A DNA stretch of 64,000 nucleotides from JAFCUW01 sp049898325 (GCF_049898325.1 NZ_JAFCXL010000013.1:1-64000), one strand, 5' to 3'. Counted from the stretch's first letter, positions 26,738 through 36,210 are shown. Notes: generated by a model not told the origin, from the letters alone. Translations and numbers: made by a program.

Positions 26738-28473
26738 GCAGTCGCGCCGCTCCCCTGAAATTGCTGCTGGGCTGGGCGCGGCCCTACCAGCGCCGCCTGC
26801 TCGCCGGCGACGTCAGCGCCGGCGTCATCGTCGCCATGATGATGGTGCCGCAGGCGATGGCCTACGCCATGGTGGCCGGGCTGCCGCCCGTGGTGGGCCT
26901 GTACGCGAGCATCGTGCCGCCCCTGCTGTACGCGCTGTTCGGCACCAGCATGACGCAGTCGGTGGGGCCGATGGCGATCATCTCGTTGATGACGGCGTCG
27001 AGCCTGGCGCCGCTGGCGGTGCCCGGTTCGGCCCTGTACGGCGTGCTGGCGGCACAGTTGGCGCTGATGTCGGGCGGGCTGCTGCTGCTGTGCGCCGTCG
27101 CGCGCGTGGGCTTCCTGGCCAATTTCTTCTCGCGTCCCGTGATGAGCGGTTTTACGCTGGGGTCCGCGCTGCTGATCGCCTGGGGCCAGCTGGCGGCGCT
27201 GCTGGGCACCGGCGCGCCGCACGCGCTGCCCATCGTGCCCATGGTGTCCAGCTTCGCCGGGCTGTCCGTGCACCCGGCCAGCGCCGCCTTCGGCATCCTG
27301 TCGGCGCTGGCGCTGCTGTGGGCGCGCCGGTCGCTGGCATCGCTGTTGCGGCGCGCCGGCCTGGCGCCCGGCGCCGCCAGCATCGGCGCGCGGCTGGCGC
27401 CCATGCTGGTGGTGGTCGTCGCCAGCGCCGTGGTGGCGCTGGCGCCCGGCCTGGCCGCCGGCGTGGCGACGATTGGCGCCGTGCCGGCCGGCCTGCCCAC
27501 GCTCAACCTGGCGACGGCGTCCTCGTACTGGTCGGCGCTGCTGCAGCCGGCGCTGTTGATCGGCTTCATGATCTTTCTCATTTCGATGTCGTCGGCGCAG
27601 GCGCTGGCGCAGGCGGGCGGGCGCGCCGGCGACGAACCGGCGCCGGCGCCCGTCAAACCAGCGGCCAACCTGGAGCTGCTGGGCCTGGGCGTGGCCAATA
27701 TCGGCAGCGCCCTCAGTGGCGGCCTGCCCGTCACCGGCAGCATGTCGCGCGGCGCCGTCAACCACGCCGCCGGCGCCAACACGCCGCTGGCGAGCATCAT
27801 CAGCGCGGCCCTGCTGGCGCTGGCGCTGGTGGCGCCCACCGGCTACCTGGCGCTGGTGCCGATGCCGACGCTGGCGGCGACCATCATCGTCGCCGTGCTG
27901 GGCATGCTGGAACTGGAAACGCTGCGCACGGCGCTGCGCTACGACCGCAGCGATGCGCTGGCGCTGGCGGGCACCGCCGGCGGGGTGCTGGTGGCCGGGG
28001 TCGAGGCGGGTGTCGTCATCGGCGTGCTGCTGTCGATGGGCACCCTGATCTGGCGCGCCAGCCGCCCCCACATTGCCGTGTTGGGACGGATCGCCGGCAG
28101 CGAGCATTTCAGGAACGTCGAGCGCTATCCGGGCGGCACCGCGCCCAGCGTGCTGCTGCTGCGGGTCGATGCCTTTCTGTTCTTCGGCAATATCGACGCC
28201 GTCAGCGCCCGCATCGACGACGAACTGGCGGCGCGGCCGGGCCTGCGCCACCTGGTGCTGGTGCTGTCGGCGGTGAACGCCATCGACACCTCGGCCCTGT
28301 TCGGCCTGGCCGACATCAACCGCCAGCTGGCCGCGCGCGGCGTACTGCTGCACCTGGCCGAAGTCAAGGGGCCGGTGATGGACCGCCTGAAGGCGGTCAA
28401 GCTGCTCGAGTCGATCAGCGGCAATGTCTACCTGAGCACCGCGAACGCCTGGGATGCGCTGACCAAGGCATAG
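26734..28473 (+). CDS. SulP-family anion transporter with STAS domain
   Basis: 579 residues. It contains the SulP signature region near the N-terminus (PQAMAYAMVAGLPPVVGLYA) and many hydrophobic helices through about residue 430. A C-terminal cytoplasmic STAS domain (about 440-560) follows, with VLRVDAFLFFGNI-like and VVLVLSAVNAIDTSAL-like strands. Members carry sulfate, bicarbonate or dicarboxylates; no carbonic anhydrase gene is adjacent to point to bicarbonate. The start is GTG at 26734, overlapping the TGA of the diguanylate cyclase gene (GTGA). Confidence 0.9.
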   Translation: MSSRAAPLKLLLGWARPYQRRLLAGDVSAGVIVAMMMVPQAMAYAMVAGLPPVVGLYASIVPPLLYALFGTSMTQSVGPMAIISLMTASSLAPLAVPGSALYGVLAAQLALMSGGLLLLCAVARVGFLANFFSRPVMSGFTLGSALLIAWGQLAALLGTGAPHALPIVPMVSSFAGLSVHPASAAFGILSALALLWARRSLASLLRRAGLAPGAASIGARLAPMLVVVVASAVVALAPGLAAGVATIGAVPAGLPTLNLATASSYWSALLQPALLIGFMIFLISMSSAQALAQAGGRAGDEPAPAPVKPAANLELLGLGVANIGSALSGGLPVTGSMSRGAVNHAAGANTPLASIISAALLALALVAPTGYLALVPMPTLAATIIVAVLGMLELETLRTALRYDRSDALALAGTAGGVLVAGVEAGVVIGVLLSMGTLIWRASRPHIAVLGRIAGSEHFRNVERYPGGTAPSVLLLRVDAFLFFGNIDAVSARIDDELAARPGLRHLVLVLSAVNAIDTSALFGLADINRQLAARGVLLHLAEVKGPVMDRLKAVKLLESISGNVYLSTANAWDALTKA

Positions 28474-28595
28474 GCGGGCGCGGCGAAAACGCCACAGCCC
28501 GATGCGCGCCGCATGACTTGATGATCCACCCCCGATAGCGATTGACCGTGCGCAAAGCGCTCGTTATCGTTGACCCGTTCACGTACGGGGGCCCC

Positions 28596-30368
28596 GTGAC
28601 GACAGTCGATGCATACCGGCTTGTGGCGCTGCGGGCAGTGGTCGGGCTGGCGCTGGGCCTTGGTCTGGCCGTGCGCTGCGTCCACGCCGCGCCCGTCTTC
28701 ATCATCGGCGGCCGCATCGACCTGGGCGCCGTGTTCCGGCTCGAGGAGCCCGACCGGCGCCTGCCGTTCGCCCTCAACGGCGCCGTCGCCGGGGTGACAA
28801 CGCGCAATGGCACCGGCGCCAACGCCGACGACGCCACCCTCAATTTTCGCCGCCACCAGGCCGTCTCGCGCACCCTCAGCGCCAGCGTCGATGTGGGCGC
28901 CCGCTACCAGGACACGCGCGCGCTGCTGCGCGTCAAGGGCTGGCGCGACGACGCCTTGCTGCGCGACGGCCGCCCCTGGGGCAGCGCCGCCAACAATTAC
29001 GCGGCCGGCCAGGCCCTCAGCGACGCCGGCGCGCCGCCGCTGTCGCGTTTTTCCGGCGTGGTGGTGGGCGAGGCCTGGGTCGAGCAGCGCATCGACGCGG
29101 GCCGCTGGCGCCTGCTGGCACGCGCTGGCCAGCAAAGCCTGGACTGGGGCGCCAGGATGGGTTTTGGCGGCGGCCTCGAGGTGCTCACGCCACGCGACCT
29201 GCCGGCCAGCCGGCGTGCCGGCGCGCGGCCGGATGACGTCAAGGTGCCCGTGCCGATGCTGTTCGCCAGCGCCGAAGTCGACGGCGCCAGCGCCGTCGAG
29301 CTGTTTTACCAGGGCCGCTTCCGGCCCAACGCCATCGACATGTGCGGCACCTTCTTTGCCGTCAACGACTACCTGGTCGACGGCTGCGACAAGGTCATGA
29401 GCGGCGCCCCGGCGGTGGACGACCGCAGCCGGGTGGCGCTGGGCGCCTACCTCAGGCGCTTGCCCACGCCGCCGCCGCAGGCAAGCCAGTTCGGCGCCGC
29501 GTTGCGCTGGCGCTGGCCGGCGCTGGGCCTGCAACTGGGCGCCTATCACGCCCGCTACACCAGCCGCACGGCGGTGCCCAGCCTGCACAAATCCAGCCGC
29601 GCCGGCCCCGCCTTCATCGCCGGCGACCCCGATGGCAAAAATATCGCCTTCTTCACCGAATACCCGGAAGCGCTGCGCATCGACGCGCTCACGTTCAGCC
29701 ACAGCGGCGGGGCCTATGGCGAACTGTCATACCGGCCCCGCCAGCCCTTGTTGTTCGGCCCCGGCGACGCGCTGCCGCCCTTTCTCAATCCCGCCGCGCC
29801 GTCGCTGCTGCGGCGCGACGCCGACGCCATCGCCGCGGGCGCCGTGTTTCATGGCTACGAGCGCTACCCCATGTGGCAGGGGCAGCTCGGTGTGCGGGGG
29901 CAAGGGGACGGGCCGGTGGCGCTGGGCTGGTCGGCCGAGGTGGTGCTCAAGCATGTCGCCGGCCTGCCCGGGCAGGCGCTGCGCCGCTACGGCCGCGCCG
30001 ACGTGTTTGGCACCGGGCCCGTGCAGGGCCTGTGCAACGCCAACATGACGGTGCCGGCCCTGCAATGCAGCGAGCGCGGTTATGTCAGCCGCAACGCCGC
30101 CGCCTGGCGCGCGCGCGTGGAACTGCCGCTGCCGCCGCTGGTCGAGGCGCTCAGCGCCACCGCCGCGCTGGGCGTGGTCCACGATGTGCGCGGCTGGTCC
30201 GCCGATGCCCTCATCAACCAGGGCCGGCGCAGCGCCAATCTCGGTGTGCGCGCCGTGTACCGCCAGCGCTACCACGTCGAGGTGGCCTGGCTGCCCGTCT
30301 GGGGCGGCGACTACAACGCCACCGCCGACCGCGACGTGCTGGCCATCTCGGCCGGCTTTTCCTTTTAA
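28596..30368 (+). CDS. DUF1302-type outer-membrane protein
   Basis: 590 residues. A GTG start at 28596 precedes a signal peptide that ends at VHA-APV. The rest is rich in Gly, Arg and alternating beta-strands and ends in ISAGFSF, with the C-terminal Phe expected of outer-membrane barrels. The SLDWGARMGFGGGLEVLTPRDLP region and overall pattern match the DUF1302 family. These are usually encoded next to a DUF1329 protein and an RND-type exporter; here no such partner is present. In-frame TTG and GTG codons up to 54 bases upstream are possible starts, but the signal peptide favours 28596. A hairpin terminator follows the stop. Confidence 0.7.
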   Translation: MTTVDAYRLVALRAVVGLALGLGLAVRCVHAAPVFIIGGRIDLGAVFRLEEPDRRLPFALNGAVAGVTTRNGTGANADDATLNFRRHQAVSRTLSASVDVGARYQDTRALLRVKGWRDDALLRDGRPWGSAANNYAAGQALSDAGAPPLSRFSGVVVGEAWVEQRIDAGRWRLLARAGQQSLDWGARMGFGGGLEVLTPRDLPASRRAGARPDDVKVPVPMLFASAEVDGASAVELFYQGRFRPNAIDMCGTFFAVNDYLVDGCDKVMSGAPAVDDRSRVALGAYLRRLPTPPPQASQFGAALRWRWPALGLQLGAYHARYTSRTAVPSLHKSSRAGPAFIAGDPDGKNIAFFTEYPEALRIDALTFSHSGGAYGELSYRPRQPLLFGPGDALPPFLNPAAPSLLRRDADAIAAGAVFHGYERYPMWQGQLGVRGQGDGPVALGWSAEVVLKHVAGLPGQALRRYGRADVFGTGPVQGLCNANMTVPALQCSERGYVSRNAAAWRARVELPLPPLVEALSATAALGVVHDVRGWSADALINQGRRSANLGVRAVYRQRYHVEVAWLPVWGGDYNATADRDVLAISAGFSF

Positions 30369-30370
30369 TA

Positions 30371-30394
30371 AATGCACCAGCATGGTGCATTTTC
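30371..30394 (+). terminator. Probable intrinsic terminator after the DUF1302 gene
   Basis: AATGCACC and GGTGCATT form a perfect 8-bp stem with a 5-base loop followed by TTT. It separates the outer-membrane gene from ureD. Confidence 0.55.
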
Positions 30395-30484
30395 TGCGGG
30401 CATGGTGAACCTTGCCCCGTGCCTGCCCGCGCCCGGTGCGAAGTGTTTCTGCAGGGCTGGCATGGTACGTGCTAATTTGTTTGC

Positions 30485-31351
30485 ATGCCTGACTGTCTTG
30501 CCGTTCCCGATTCGCCTGTCCCCGTTGCGCCGCCGCGTGCCCACGCGCCGTGGCAGGCCAGCCTGCGCCTGCGTTTCGTCGACGACGCCGGCGTCACCCG
30601 ACTCGTCGAGCGGCGCCACAGCGGCCCCTTGCGCGTGCAAAAAGCCCTGTATCCCGAGGGCGGCGCCATCTGTCACGCCATCGTCGTCCATCCGCCCGGC
30701 GGCGTGGTGGGCGGCGATATGCTGGCCATCGACGCCACGGTGGAAGCCGGTGGCCACGCGCTGCTCACCACGCCGGGGGCGGCCAAGTGGTACCGCGCCA
30801 ACGGCCGCCAGTCGCGCCAGGACGTGCGGCTGGCGGCGGGCGCCGGCGCTGCGCTCGAATGGCTGCCGCAGGAAACCATTTTTTTCAACGACGCCGACGT
30901 CCGCCTCGATCACAGCGTCGAGCTGGCAGCGGGCGCGCGCTATATCGGCGCCGAGATCCTGTGCTTCGGCCGGCGCGCCTCGGGCGAGACCTTCCGCGGC
31001 GGCGTGATTCGCCAACGCACGCAGATTCGCAGTGCCGGCAAGCTGCTGTGGTGGGAGCAGGGCACGCTCGCTGCCGCCGGCGCGGCCATGCACAGCCCCT
31101 TCGGCCTGGGCGGCGCCAGCGTCTGCGCCACCCTGACCGGGGTTGGCGCGCCGCTGCCGGCGGCCCTGCTGGCGCAGATCCGCGCGCTTGACCCGGACCT
31201 GGCGGCCAGCCAGGTCAAGTCGGTGTTCGTGGCCCGGCTGCTGTGCGACGACAGCGAGCGCGCGCGCCAGCTGGTGACGGCCGCCTGGCAACTGCTGCGG
31301 CCCCACCTGCTGGGCTGCGCGGCGCCGGTGCCGCGCATCTGGAACACCTGA
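30485..31351 (+). CDS. ureD: Urease accessory protein UreD
   Basis: 288 residues of the UreD/UreH family: the HSGPLRVQKALYPEG start of the core, HPPGGVVGGD, TTPGAAKWYR and the NGRQSRQDV region are all recognisable. UreD is the scaffold that binds the apo-urease trimer and, with UreF and UreG, delivers nickel and CO2 to the active site. It is the first gene of ureDABCEFG. The ATG at 30485 has no strong ribosome binding site. About 90 bp between the DUF1302 terminator and this start must hold the operon promoter. Confidence 0.93.
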   Translation: MPDCLAVPDSPVPVAPPRAHAPWQASLRLRFVDDAGVTRLVERRHSGPLRVQKALYPEGGAICHAIVVHPPGGVVGGDMLAIDATVEAGGHALLTTPGAAKWYRANGRQSRQDVRLAAGAGAALEWLPQETIFFNDADVRLDHSVELAAGARYIGAEILCFGRRASGETFRGGVIRQRTQIRSAGKLLWWEQGTLAAAGAAMHSPFGLGGASVCATLTGVGAPLPAALLAQIRALDPDLAASQVKSVFVARLLCDDSERARQLVTAAWQLLRPHLLGCAAPVPRIWNT

Positions 31352-31376
31352 ACCCCAAAGACAAAAGAGAGACACC

Positions 31377-31679
31377 ATGGACCTGACCCCCCGCGAAAAA
31401 GACAAGCTGCTCATTTTTACCGCCGGCCTGCTGGCCGAACGCCGGCTGGCGCGTGGCCTGAAACTCAATTATCCGGAGAGCGTGGCCCTGATCAGCGCCG
31501 CCATCATGGAGGGCGCGCGCGACGGCAAGAGCGTGGCCGAACTGATGGCCGAGGGCGCCACCATCCTCACCCGCGCCGACGTCATGGAAGGCATCGCCGA
31601 AATGATCCCGGACATCCAGGTCGAGGCGACCTTCCCCGACGGCACCAAGCTCGTCACCGTCCACCATCCCATTCCATGA
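31377..31679 (+). CDS. ureA: Urease gamma subunit
   Basis: 100 residues, the standard length. It begins MDLTPREKDKLLIFTAGLLA and contains the conserved ARGLKLNYPE and VEATFPDGTKLVTVH segments. It is one of the three structural chains of the (alpha-beta-gamma) urease trimer that hydrolyses urea to ammonia and carbamate. An AGAGAG site precedes the ATG. It lies 25 bp after ureD and 25 bp before ureB. Confidence 0.97.
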   Translation: MDLTPREKDKLLIFTAGLLAERRLARGLKLNYPESVALISAAIMEGARDGKSVAELMAEGATILTRADVMEGIAEMIPDIQVEATFPDGTKLVTVHHPIP

Positions 31680-31704
31680 ACCACCAGCGAAAAAAAGGCG
31701 TCAT

Positions 31705-32013
31705 ATGATACCGGGCGAATACCGGCTGCTGCCGGGTGACATCGAGTTCAACGTCGGCCGCGCCACCACCACCGTGGTGGTGGCCAACAGCGGCGACCGG
31801 CCGATCCAGGTCGGCTCGCATTTTCATTTTTACGAGGTCAATCCGGCACTGCTGTTCGAGCGCGCCGGCACCCTCGGCATGCGCCTGAACATCGCCGCCG
31901 GCACCGCCGTGCGCTTCGAGCCGGGCCAGCGCCGCACCGTCGAACTGGTGGCGCTGGCGGGCGAGCGCAAGGTCTACGGCTTCAACGCCCTGGTGATGGG
32001 GGCGCTGCCATGA
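31705..32013 (+). CDS. ureB: Urease beta subunit
   Basis: 102 residues. It starts MIPGEYRLLPGDIEFN and has the family's VANSGDRPIQVGSHFHFYEVN motif and the GQRRTVELV ending. It packs on the outside of the alpha subunit. Its stop overlaps the ureC start (ATGA), so their synthesis is coupled. Confidence 0.97.
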   Translation: MIPGEYRLLPGDIEFNVGRATTTVVVANSGDRPIQVGSHFHFYEVNPALLFERAGTLGMRLNIAAGTAVRFEPGQRRTVELVALAGERKVYGFNALVMGALP

Positions 32014-33710
32014 GCCGCATCAGCCGCGCCGCCTACGCCGAAATGTACGGCCCCACCACGGGCGATCGCATCCGCCTGGCCGACACCGAACTGTTCATCG
32101 AGATCGAGCGCGACTACGCCACCTACGGCGAAGAGGTCAAGTTCGGCGGCGGCAAGACCATCCGCGACGGCATGGGCCAGTCGCAGCGCGTGCACGCCGA
32201 GGTGATGGACACGGTCATCACCAACGCCGTCATCATCGACCACTGGGGCATCGTCAAGGCCGATATCGGCCTCAAGAACGGCCTGATCGCCGCCATCGGC
32301 AAGGCCGGCAATCCCGACATCCAGCCCGACGTGACGATGGCCATCGGCGGCGCCACCGAGATCATCGCCGGCGAAGGCGCCATCGTCACCGCCGGCGGCA
32401 TCGACACCCACATCCACTTCATCTGCCCGCAGCAGATCGAGGAAGCCCTGATGAGCGGGATCACCACCATGATCGGCGGCGGCACCGGGCCGGCGGTGGG
32501 CACCGCCGCCACCACCTGCACGCCCGGTCCCTGGCACATCCACGCCATGCTGGCGGCGGCCGACGCCTTTCCCATGAACCTGGGCTTTCTGGGCAAGGGC
32601 AACGTCAGCCTGCCCGAGCCGCTGATCGAGCAGGTCAAGGCCGGCGCGATCGGCCTGAAACTGCACGAGGACTGGGGCAGCACCCCGGCCGCCATCGACA
32701 ACTGCCTGGCGGTGGCCGAGCAGATGGACGTGCAGGTGGCGATCCACTCCGACACGCTCAACGAGGGCGGCTTCCTGGAAGCGACCCTGGCCGCCTTCAA
32801 GGGCCGCACCATCCACACCTTCCACACGGAAGGGGCGGGCGGCGGCCACGCGCCCGACATCATCGCCGCCGTCGGCGAAATGAACGTGCTGCCGTCGTCG
32901 ACCAATCCGACCCGGCCGTTCACCGTCAACACGCTCGACGAGCACCTCGACATGCTGATGGTGTGCCACCACCTCGACCCGGCGATTGCCGAAGACGTGG
33001 CGTTTGCCGAGTCGCGCATCCGCCGCGAAACCATCGCCGCCGAGGACATCCTGCACGACATGGGCGCCATCTCGATGATGTCGTCGGACTCGCAGGCGAT
33101 GGGCCGGGTGGGCGAGACCATCATGCGCACCTGGCAGACGGCCCATAAAATGAAGCTGCAGCGTGGCCCGCTGGCGCCCGATGGCAAGGACAACGACAAC
33201 TTCCGCGTCAAGCGCTACATCGCCAAGTACACCATCAACCCGGCCATCACGCACGGCATTGCGCACGTGGTCGGCTCCATCGAAGTGGGCAAGATCGCCG
33301 ACCTGGTGCTGTGGAAGCCGGCCTTCTTCGGCGTCAAGCCGTCGATGATACTCAAGGGCGGCATGATCGCGGCGGCGCAGATGGGCGACCCGAACGCCTC
33401 GATCCCCACGCCGCAGCCCGTGCATTACCGGATGATGTTCGGCGCCTTCGGCGGCGGCCTGAAAAAATCCTTCACCTTCGTCTCGCAGGCGGCCTTCGAC
33501 GCCGGCATCGACAGGCAGCTGGGCCTGTCGAAAACCATCATCGCCGTGCGCGGCACGCGCGGCCTCACCAAGGCCGACATGATCCACAACGGCGCCACCC
33601 CGCGCATGCAGGTCGACCCGGAGACGTACGAGGTGCGCGCCGATGGCGAGCTGCTCGTGTGCGAGGCGGCCGCCGTGCTACCGATGGCGCAGCGCTATTT
33701 TCTATTCTAG
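32010..33710 (+). CDS. ureC: Urease alpha (catalytic) subunit
   Basis: 566 residues with every nickel ligand in place. His134 and His136 lie in THIHF and Lys217 (to be carbamylated) in GLKLHED. His246, His272 and Asp360 complete the set, and His320 of the mobile flap (MVCHHLDP) is also present. It therefore encodes an active enzyme, provided nickel is delivered by UreDEFG. It overlaps ureB by 4 bp. No nickel or urea transporter gene is found nearby. Confidence 0.98.
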   Translation: MSRISRAAYAEMYGPTTGDRIRLADTELFIEIERDYATYGEEVKFGGGKTIRDGMGQSQRVHAEVMDTVITNAVIIDHWGIVKADIGLKNGLIAAIGKAGNPDIQPDVTMAIGGATEIIAGEGAIVTAGGIDTHIHFICPQQIEEALMSGITTMIGGGTGPAVGTAATTCTPGPWHIHAMLAAADAFPMNLGFLGKGNVSLPEPLIEQVKAGAIGLKLHEDWGSTPAAIDNCLAVAEQMDVQVAIHSDTLNEGGFLEATLAAFKGRTIHTFHTEGAGGGHAPDIIAAVGEMNVLPSSTNPTRPFTVNTLDEHLDMLMVCHHLDPAIAEDVAFAESRIRRETIAAEDILHDMGAISMMSSDSQAMGRVGETIMRTWQTAHKMKLQRGPLAPDGKDNDNFRVKRYIAKYTINPAITHGIAHVVGSIEVGKIADLVLWKPAFFGVKPSMILKGGMIAAAQMGDPNASIPTPQPVHYRMMFGAFGGGLKKSFTFVSQAAFDAGIDRQLGLSKTIIAVRGTRGLTKADMIHNGATPRMQVDPETYEVRADGELLVCEAAAVLPMAQRYFLF

Positions 33711-33722
33711 GACGGACCCAAC

Positions 33723-34253
33723 ATGCTCACGTTTCACAGTAAAGTCGGCACGGCGCCATCGCCATCGGCCATGTATGGGCGGCTGGTGCTGCCCTACGAC
33801 CAGCGCGAAAAATGCCGGTTGCGCGCGCGCCTGGAGTCGGGCGAAGAAGTGGCGATCTTTACCGTGCGCGGCACCGTGCTGCGCGACGGCGACCTGCTCG
33901 GCGGCGGGGCGGCGGACGACCCTGCGCGCGTGGTCATCGAAGTGGTGGCCGCGCTCGAGCCCACCTACGCCGTCCATTGCGACAGCGAGCACGCGCTGGT
34001 GCGCTGCGCCTACCACCTGGGCAACCGCCATACCCAGGTGCAGATCGGCGCCGGCCTGCTGCGCATCCGCGTCGACCCCGTGCTCAAGGAGATGGTCGAG
34101 GGCCTGGGCGCGCGCGTGGTGCAGGAGCAGGCATGCTTCGAGCCGGAGGCGGGCGCCTATTCGGGCGGTGGGCACAGCCACGGCGGCGACCTGCTGGCGC
34201 CGGTGCCGCTGCGCCAGCGCATTCACCGGCCGGGCGACGCCGGCACTGCATGA
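33723..34253 (+). CDS. ureE: Urease nickel metallochaperone UreE
   Basis: 176 residues: an N-terminal peptide-binding domain (LPYDQREKCRLRARLESGEE) and the C-terminal metal-binding domain with CAYHLGNRHTQVQIG, containing the His of the dimer-interface nickel site. The C-terminal tail has only a short GGGHSHGGD His motif rather than the long poly-His of Klebsiella UreE, so nickel storage capacity is probably low. It starts 12 bp after ureC, and its stop overlaps the ureF start (ATGA). Confidence 0.94.
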   Translation: MLTFHSKVGTAPSPSAMYGRLVLPYDQREKCRLRARLESGEEVAIFTVRGTVLRDGDLLGGGAADDPARVVIEVVAALEPTYAVHCDSEHALVRCAYHLGNRHTQVQIGAGLLRIRVDPVLKEMVEGLGARVVQEQACFEPEAGAYSGGGHSHGGDLLAPVPLRQRIHRPGDAGTA

Positions 34254-34915
34254 ACGCCGGCCAGTTGCTGCACCTGTTGCAGTTCGCCAGCCCGGCGCTG
34301 CCGATCGGCGGCTACAGCTATTCGCAGGGGCTGGAAACGGCCATCGAGCGGGGCCTGGTGCGCGACGCCGCCAGCGCGCGCGACTGGATCGCCGGCTACC
34401 TGCACGAGGTGATGGCGCTGTGGGACGCGCCGGTGCTGTGGCGCCTGATGGGCGCCTTCGGCGACGGCGACCTGGCCGCCGTCGCCCTGTGGAGCGAGCG
34501 CTTCATCGCCTCGCGCGACTGCGCCGAACTGCGCGCCGAATCGATCCAGATGGGCTACTCGCTCACGCGCCTGCTGGCCGAACTGGGGGTGGGCGAGGTT
34601 GCCGTGCTGGGCCCCGAGGTGGCGCTGCCGACCGCCTTTGCCTGCGCCGTCGATGCCCTCGGCATCGACCACCGCGACGCGCTGGTGGCTTCCTTGTTTT
34701 CCTGGGCCGAGAACCAGGTGCTGGTGTGCGTCAAGTCGATCCCGCTGGGACAGGTGGCGGGCCAGCGCCTGCTGCTGTCGCTGGCGCCGGAGATCGAGGC
34801 GGCGGCCGCGCTGGCGCAGCAACTGGCCGACGACGCGCTGTCGAACTGGTCGCCCGGCCTGTCGATCCTGTCGATGCGCCACGAGGTGCAGCATGGCCGC
34901 CTGTATCGTTCATGA
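34250..34915 (+). CDS. ureF: Urease accessory protein UreF
   Basis: 221 residues, all-helical family. It begins MNAGQLLHLLQFASPALPIGGYSYSQGLE (shortened here), the typical UreF start, and ends SMRHEVQHGRLYRS, the conserved C-terminus that contacts UreD and UreG. UreF regulates the UreG GTPase during nickel insertion. The ATG at 34250 overlaps the TGA of ureE. A longer frame running upstream through ureE is a shadow and is not used. Confidence 0.93.
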   Translation: MNAGQLLHLLQFASPALPIGGYSYSQGLETAIERGLVRDAASARDWIAGYLHEVMALWDAPVLWRLMGAFGDGDLAAVALWSERFIASRDCAELRAESIQMGYSLTRLLAELGVGEVAVLGPEVALPTAFACAVDALGIDHRDALVASLFSWAENQVLVCVKSIPLGQVAGQRLLLSLAPEIEAAAALAQQLADDALSNWSPGLSILSMRHEVQHGRLYRS

Positions 34916-34965
34916 TGGCCCGGCCCTTCACTTAACTTATTTTACTACCAGACGAAAGCATCACC

Positions 34966-35586
34966 ATGACTTCCAATCCCCTGCGCGTCGGCATCGGCGG
35001 CCCGGTCGGCTCCGGCAAGACGGCGCTGTGCGAAATGCTGTGCAAGGCCATGCGCGACGACTACGACATGGCCGTCATCACCAACGATATCTACACCCGC
35101 GAGGACATGGACATCCTGCTGCGCGCGGGCGCCTTGCCGGCCGAGCGGCTGATGGGGGTGGAAACGGGCGGCTGCCCGCACACGGCGATCCGCGAGGACG
35201 CCTCGATCAACCTGGAGGCGATCGCCCGCATGCAGGCCGACTTTCCCGACCTCGACCTGATCCTGATCGAATCGGGCGGCGACAACCTGGCGGCCACCTT
35301 CAGCCCCGAACTGTCGGACCTGACGCTGTACGTGATCGACGTCGCCGGCGGCGAAAAAATCCCCCGCAAGGGCGGCCCCGGCATTACCCGCTCGGACCTG
35401 TTGATCATCAATAAGACCGACCTGGCGCCGCACGTGGGCGCCGACCTGCAGGTGATGGCGCGCGATGCCGCCGCCCAGCGCGGCGAGCGGCCGTTCATCT
35501 TCACCAATTTGCGCAGCGGCGATGGCGTCGCCGAGGTGGTGGCGTTCATCCGCGAGCAGGGCCTGCTGGAAGTGGCGCAGCGGTAG
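34966..35586 (+). CDS. ureG: Urease accessory GTPase UreG
   Basis: 206 residues. Walker A GPVGSGKT is at 11-18, with the nickel-binding VETGGCPHTAIRED (Cys-Pro-His), the ESGGDNL switch region and NKTD guanine specificity. It hydrolyses GTP to drive nickel transfer to urease. It is the last gene of the operon and lies 50 bp after ureF. The next gene is convergent, 18 bp away. Confidence 0.96.
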   Translation: MTSNPLRVGIGGPVGSGKTALCEMLCKAMRDDYDMAVITNDIYTREDMDILLRAGALPAERLMGVETGGCPHTAIREDASINLEAIARMQADFPDLDLILIESGGDNLAATFSPELSDLTLYVIDVAGGEKIPRKGGPGITRSDLLIINKTDLAPHVGADLQVMARDAAAQRGERPFIFTNLRSGDGVAEVVAFIREQGLLEVAQR

Positions 35587-35604
35587 GGCGCGGCCCGCAG
35601 CCGC

Positions 35605-36210
35605 TCAGCGCTGGCGCGGCGGCGCCAGCACGATCGGCGCTTCCAGTTCGGGATAGCGGCCGTGGTGACCGGCGTAGACGGCGGCGATGGCGGCCATGTC
35701 GGCCGCCTGGTCGCCGCTCAGCACCAGGGTGTCGACCAGGCCCAGTTCCTTGTTCGGGTAGTCGATGTACACCAGCAGCAGCGGTATCCTGGCCGTGCGC
35801 GCCAGGTGATAGAAGCCGGTGCGCCAGTGCGGCTTGTAGCCGCGCGTGGCTTCCGGGGTGATGGCGACCCAGCACCACGGCTCGGCGCGCATGGTGGCGG
35901 CCAGCCGTTCGGTGGCGCCGCTGGAGGTGGAACGCTCGACGGCCATGCCGCCCCAGTAGCGCATCACGACCCCCAGCGGGCCCTTGAACAGGGCGTCCTT
36001 GCCCAGAAAGCGAAACGGCAGGCCGACCGCCCACTTGCACAGCAGGCCGACGATAAAATCCCAGTTCGAGGTGTGCGGGTAGACCACCATCACGCCGTGC
36101 GGGCCGGGCAGGGGCTTGAAACGTATGTTCCAGCCGGCCAGTTGCAGCAGGCGCAGGGCGGCGCGCTGTCGCCAGGTCGGCAACTGTTCGCTGCGCATGA
36201 TGTCGTTCAT
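35605..36210 (-). CDS. PlsC-like acyltransferase
   Basis: 201 residues of the lysophospholipid/glycerolphosphate acyltransferase fold. The catalytic HX4D box is HTSNWD (46-51), FRFLGKDALFKGPLG is the second block, and PEATRGYKPHWRTGFY corresponds to the EGTR block with Gly changed to Ala. An N-terminal hydrophobic segment could anchor it to the inner membrane. Such short proteins are often annotated as 1-acyl-sn-glycerol-3-phosphate acyltransferase or ornithine-lipid acyltransferase; the acceptor is unknown. The ATG follows GGAGA. A strong hairpin (36261-36303) lies in its leader. Confidence 0.8.
   Translation of the reverse strand: MNDIMRSEQLPTWRQRAALRLLQLAGWNIRFKPLPGPHGVMVVYPHTSNWDFIVGLLCKWAVGLPFRFLGKDALFKGPLGVVMRYWGGMAVERSTSSGATERLAATMRAEPWCWVAITPEATRGYKPHWRTGFYHLARTARIPLLLVYIDYPNKELGLVDTLVLSGDQAADMAAIAAVYAGHHGRYPELEAPIVLAPPRQR

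Noticed and set aside
33812..34252. Upstream extension of ureF through ureE
   Set aside because: The sequence before 34250 is Arg/Pro-rich and unlike UreF. The ATGA overlap marks the real start.
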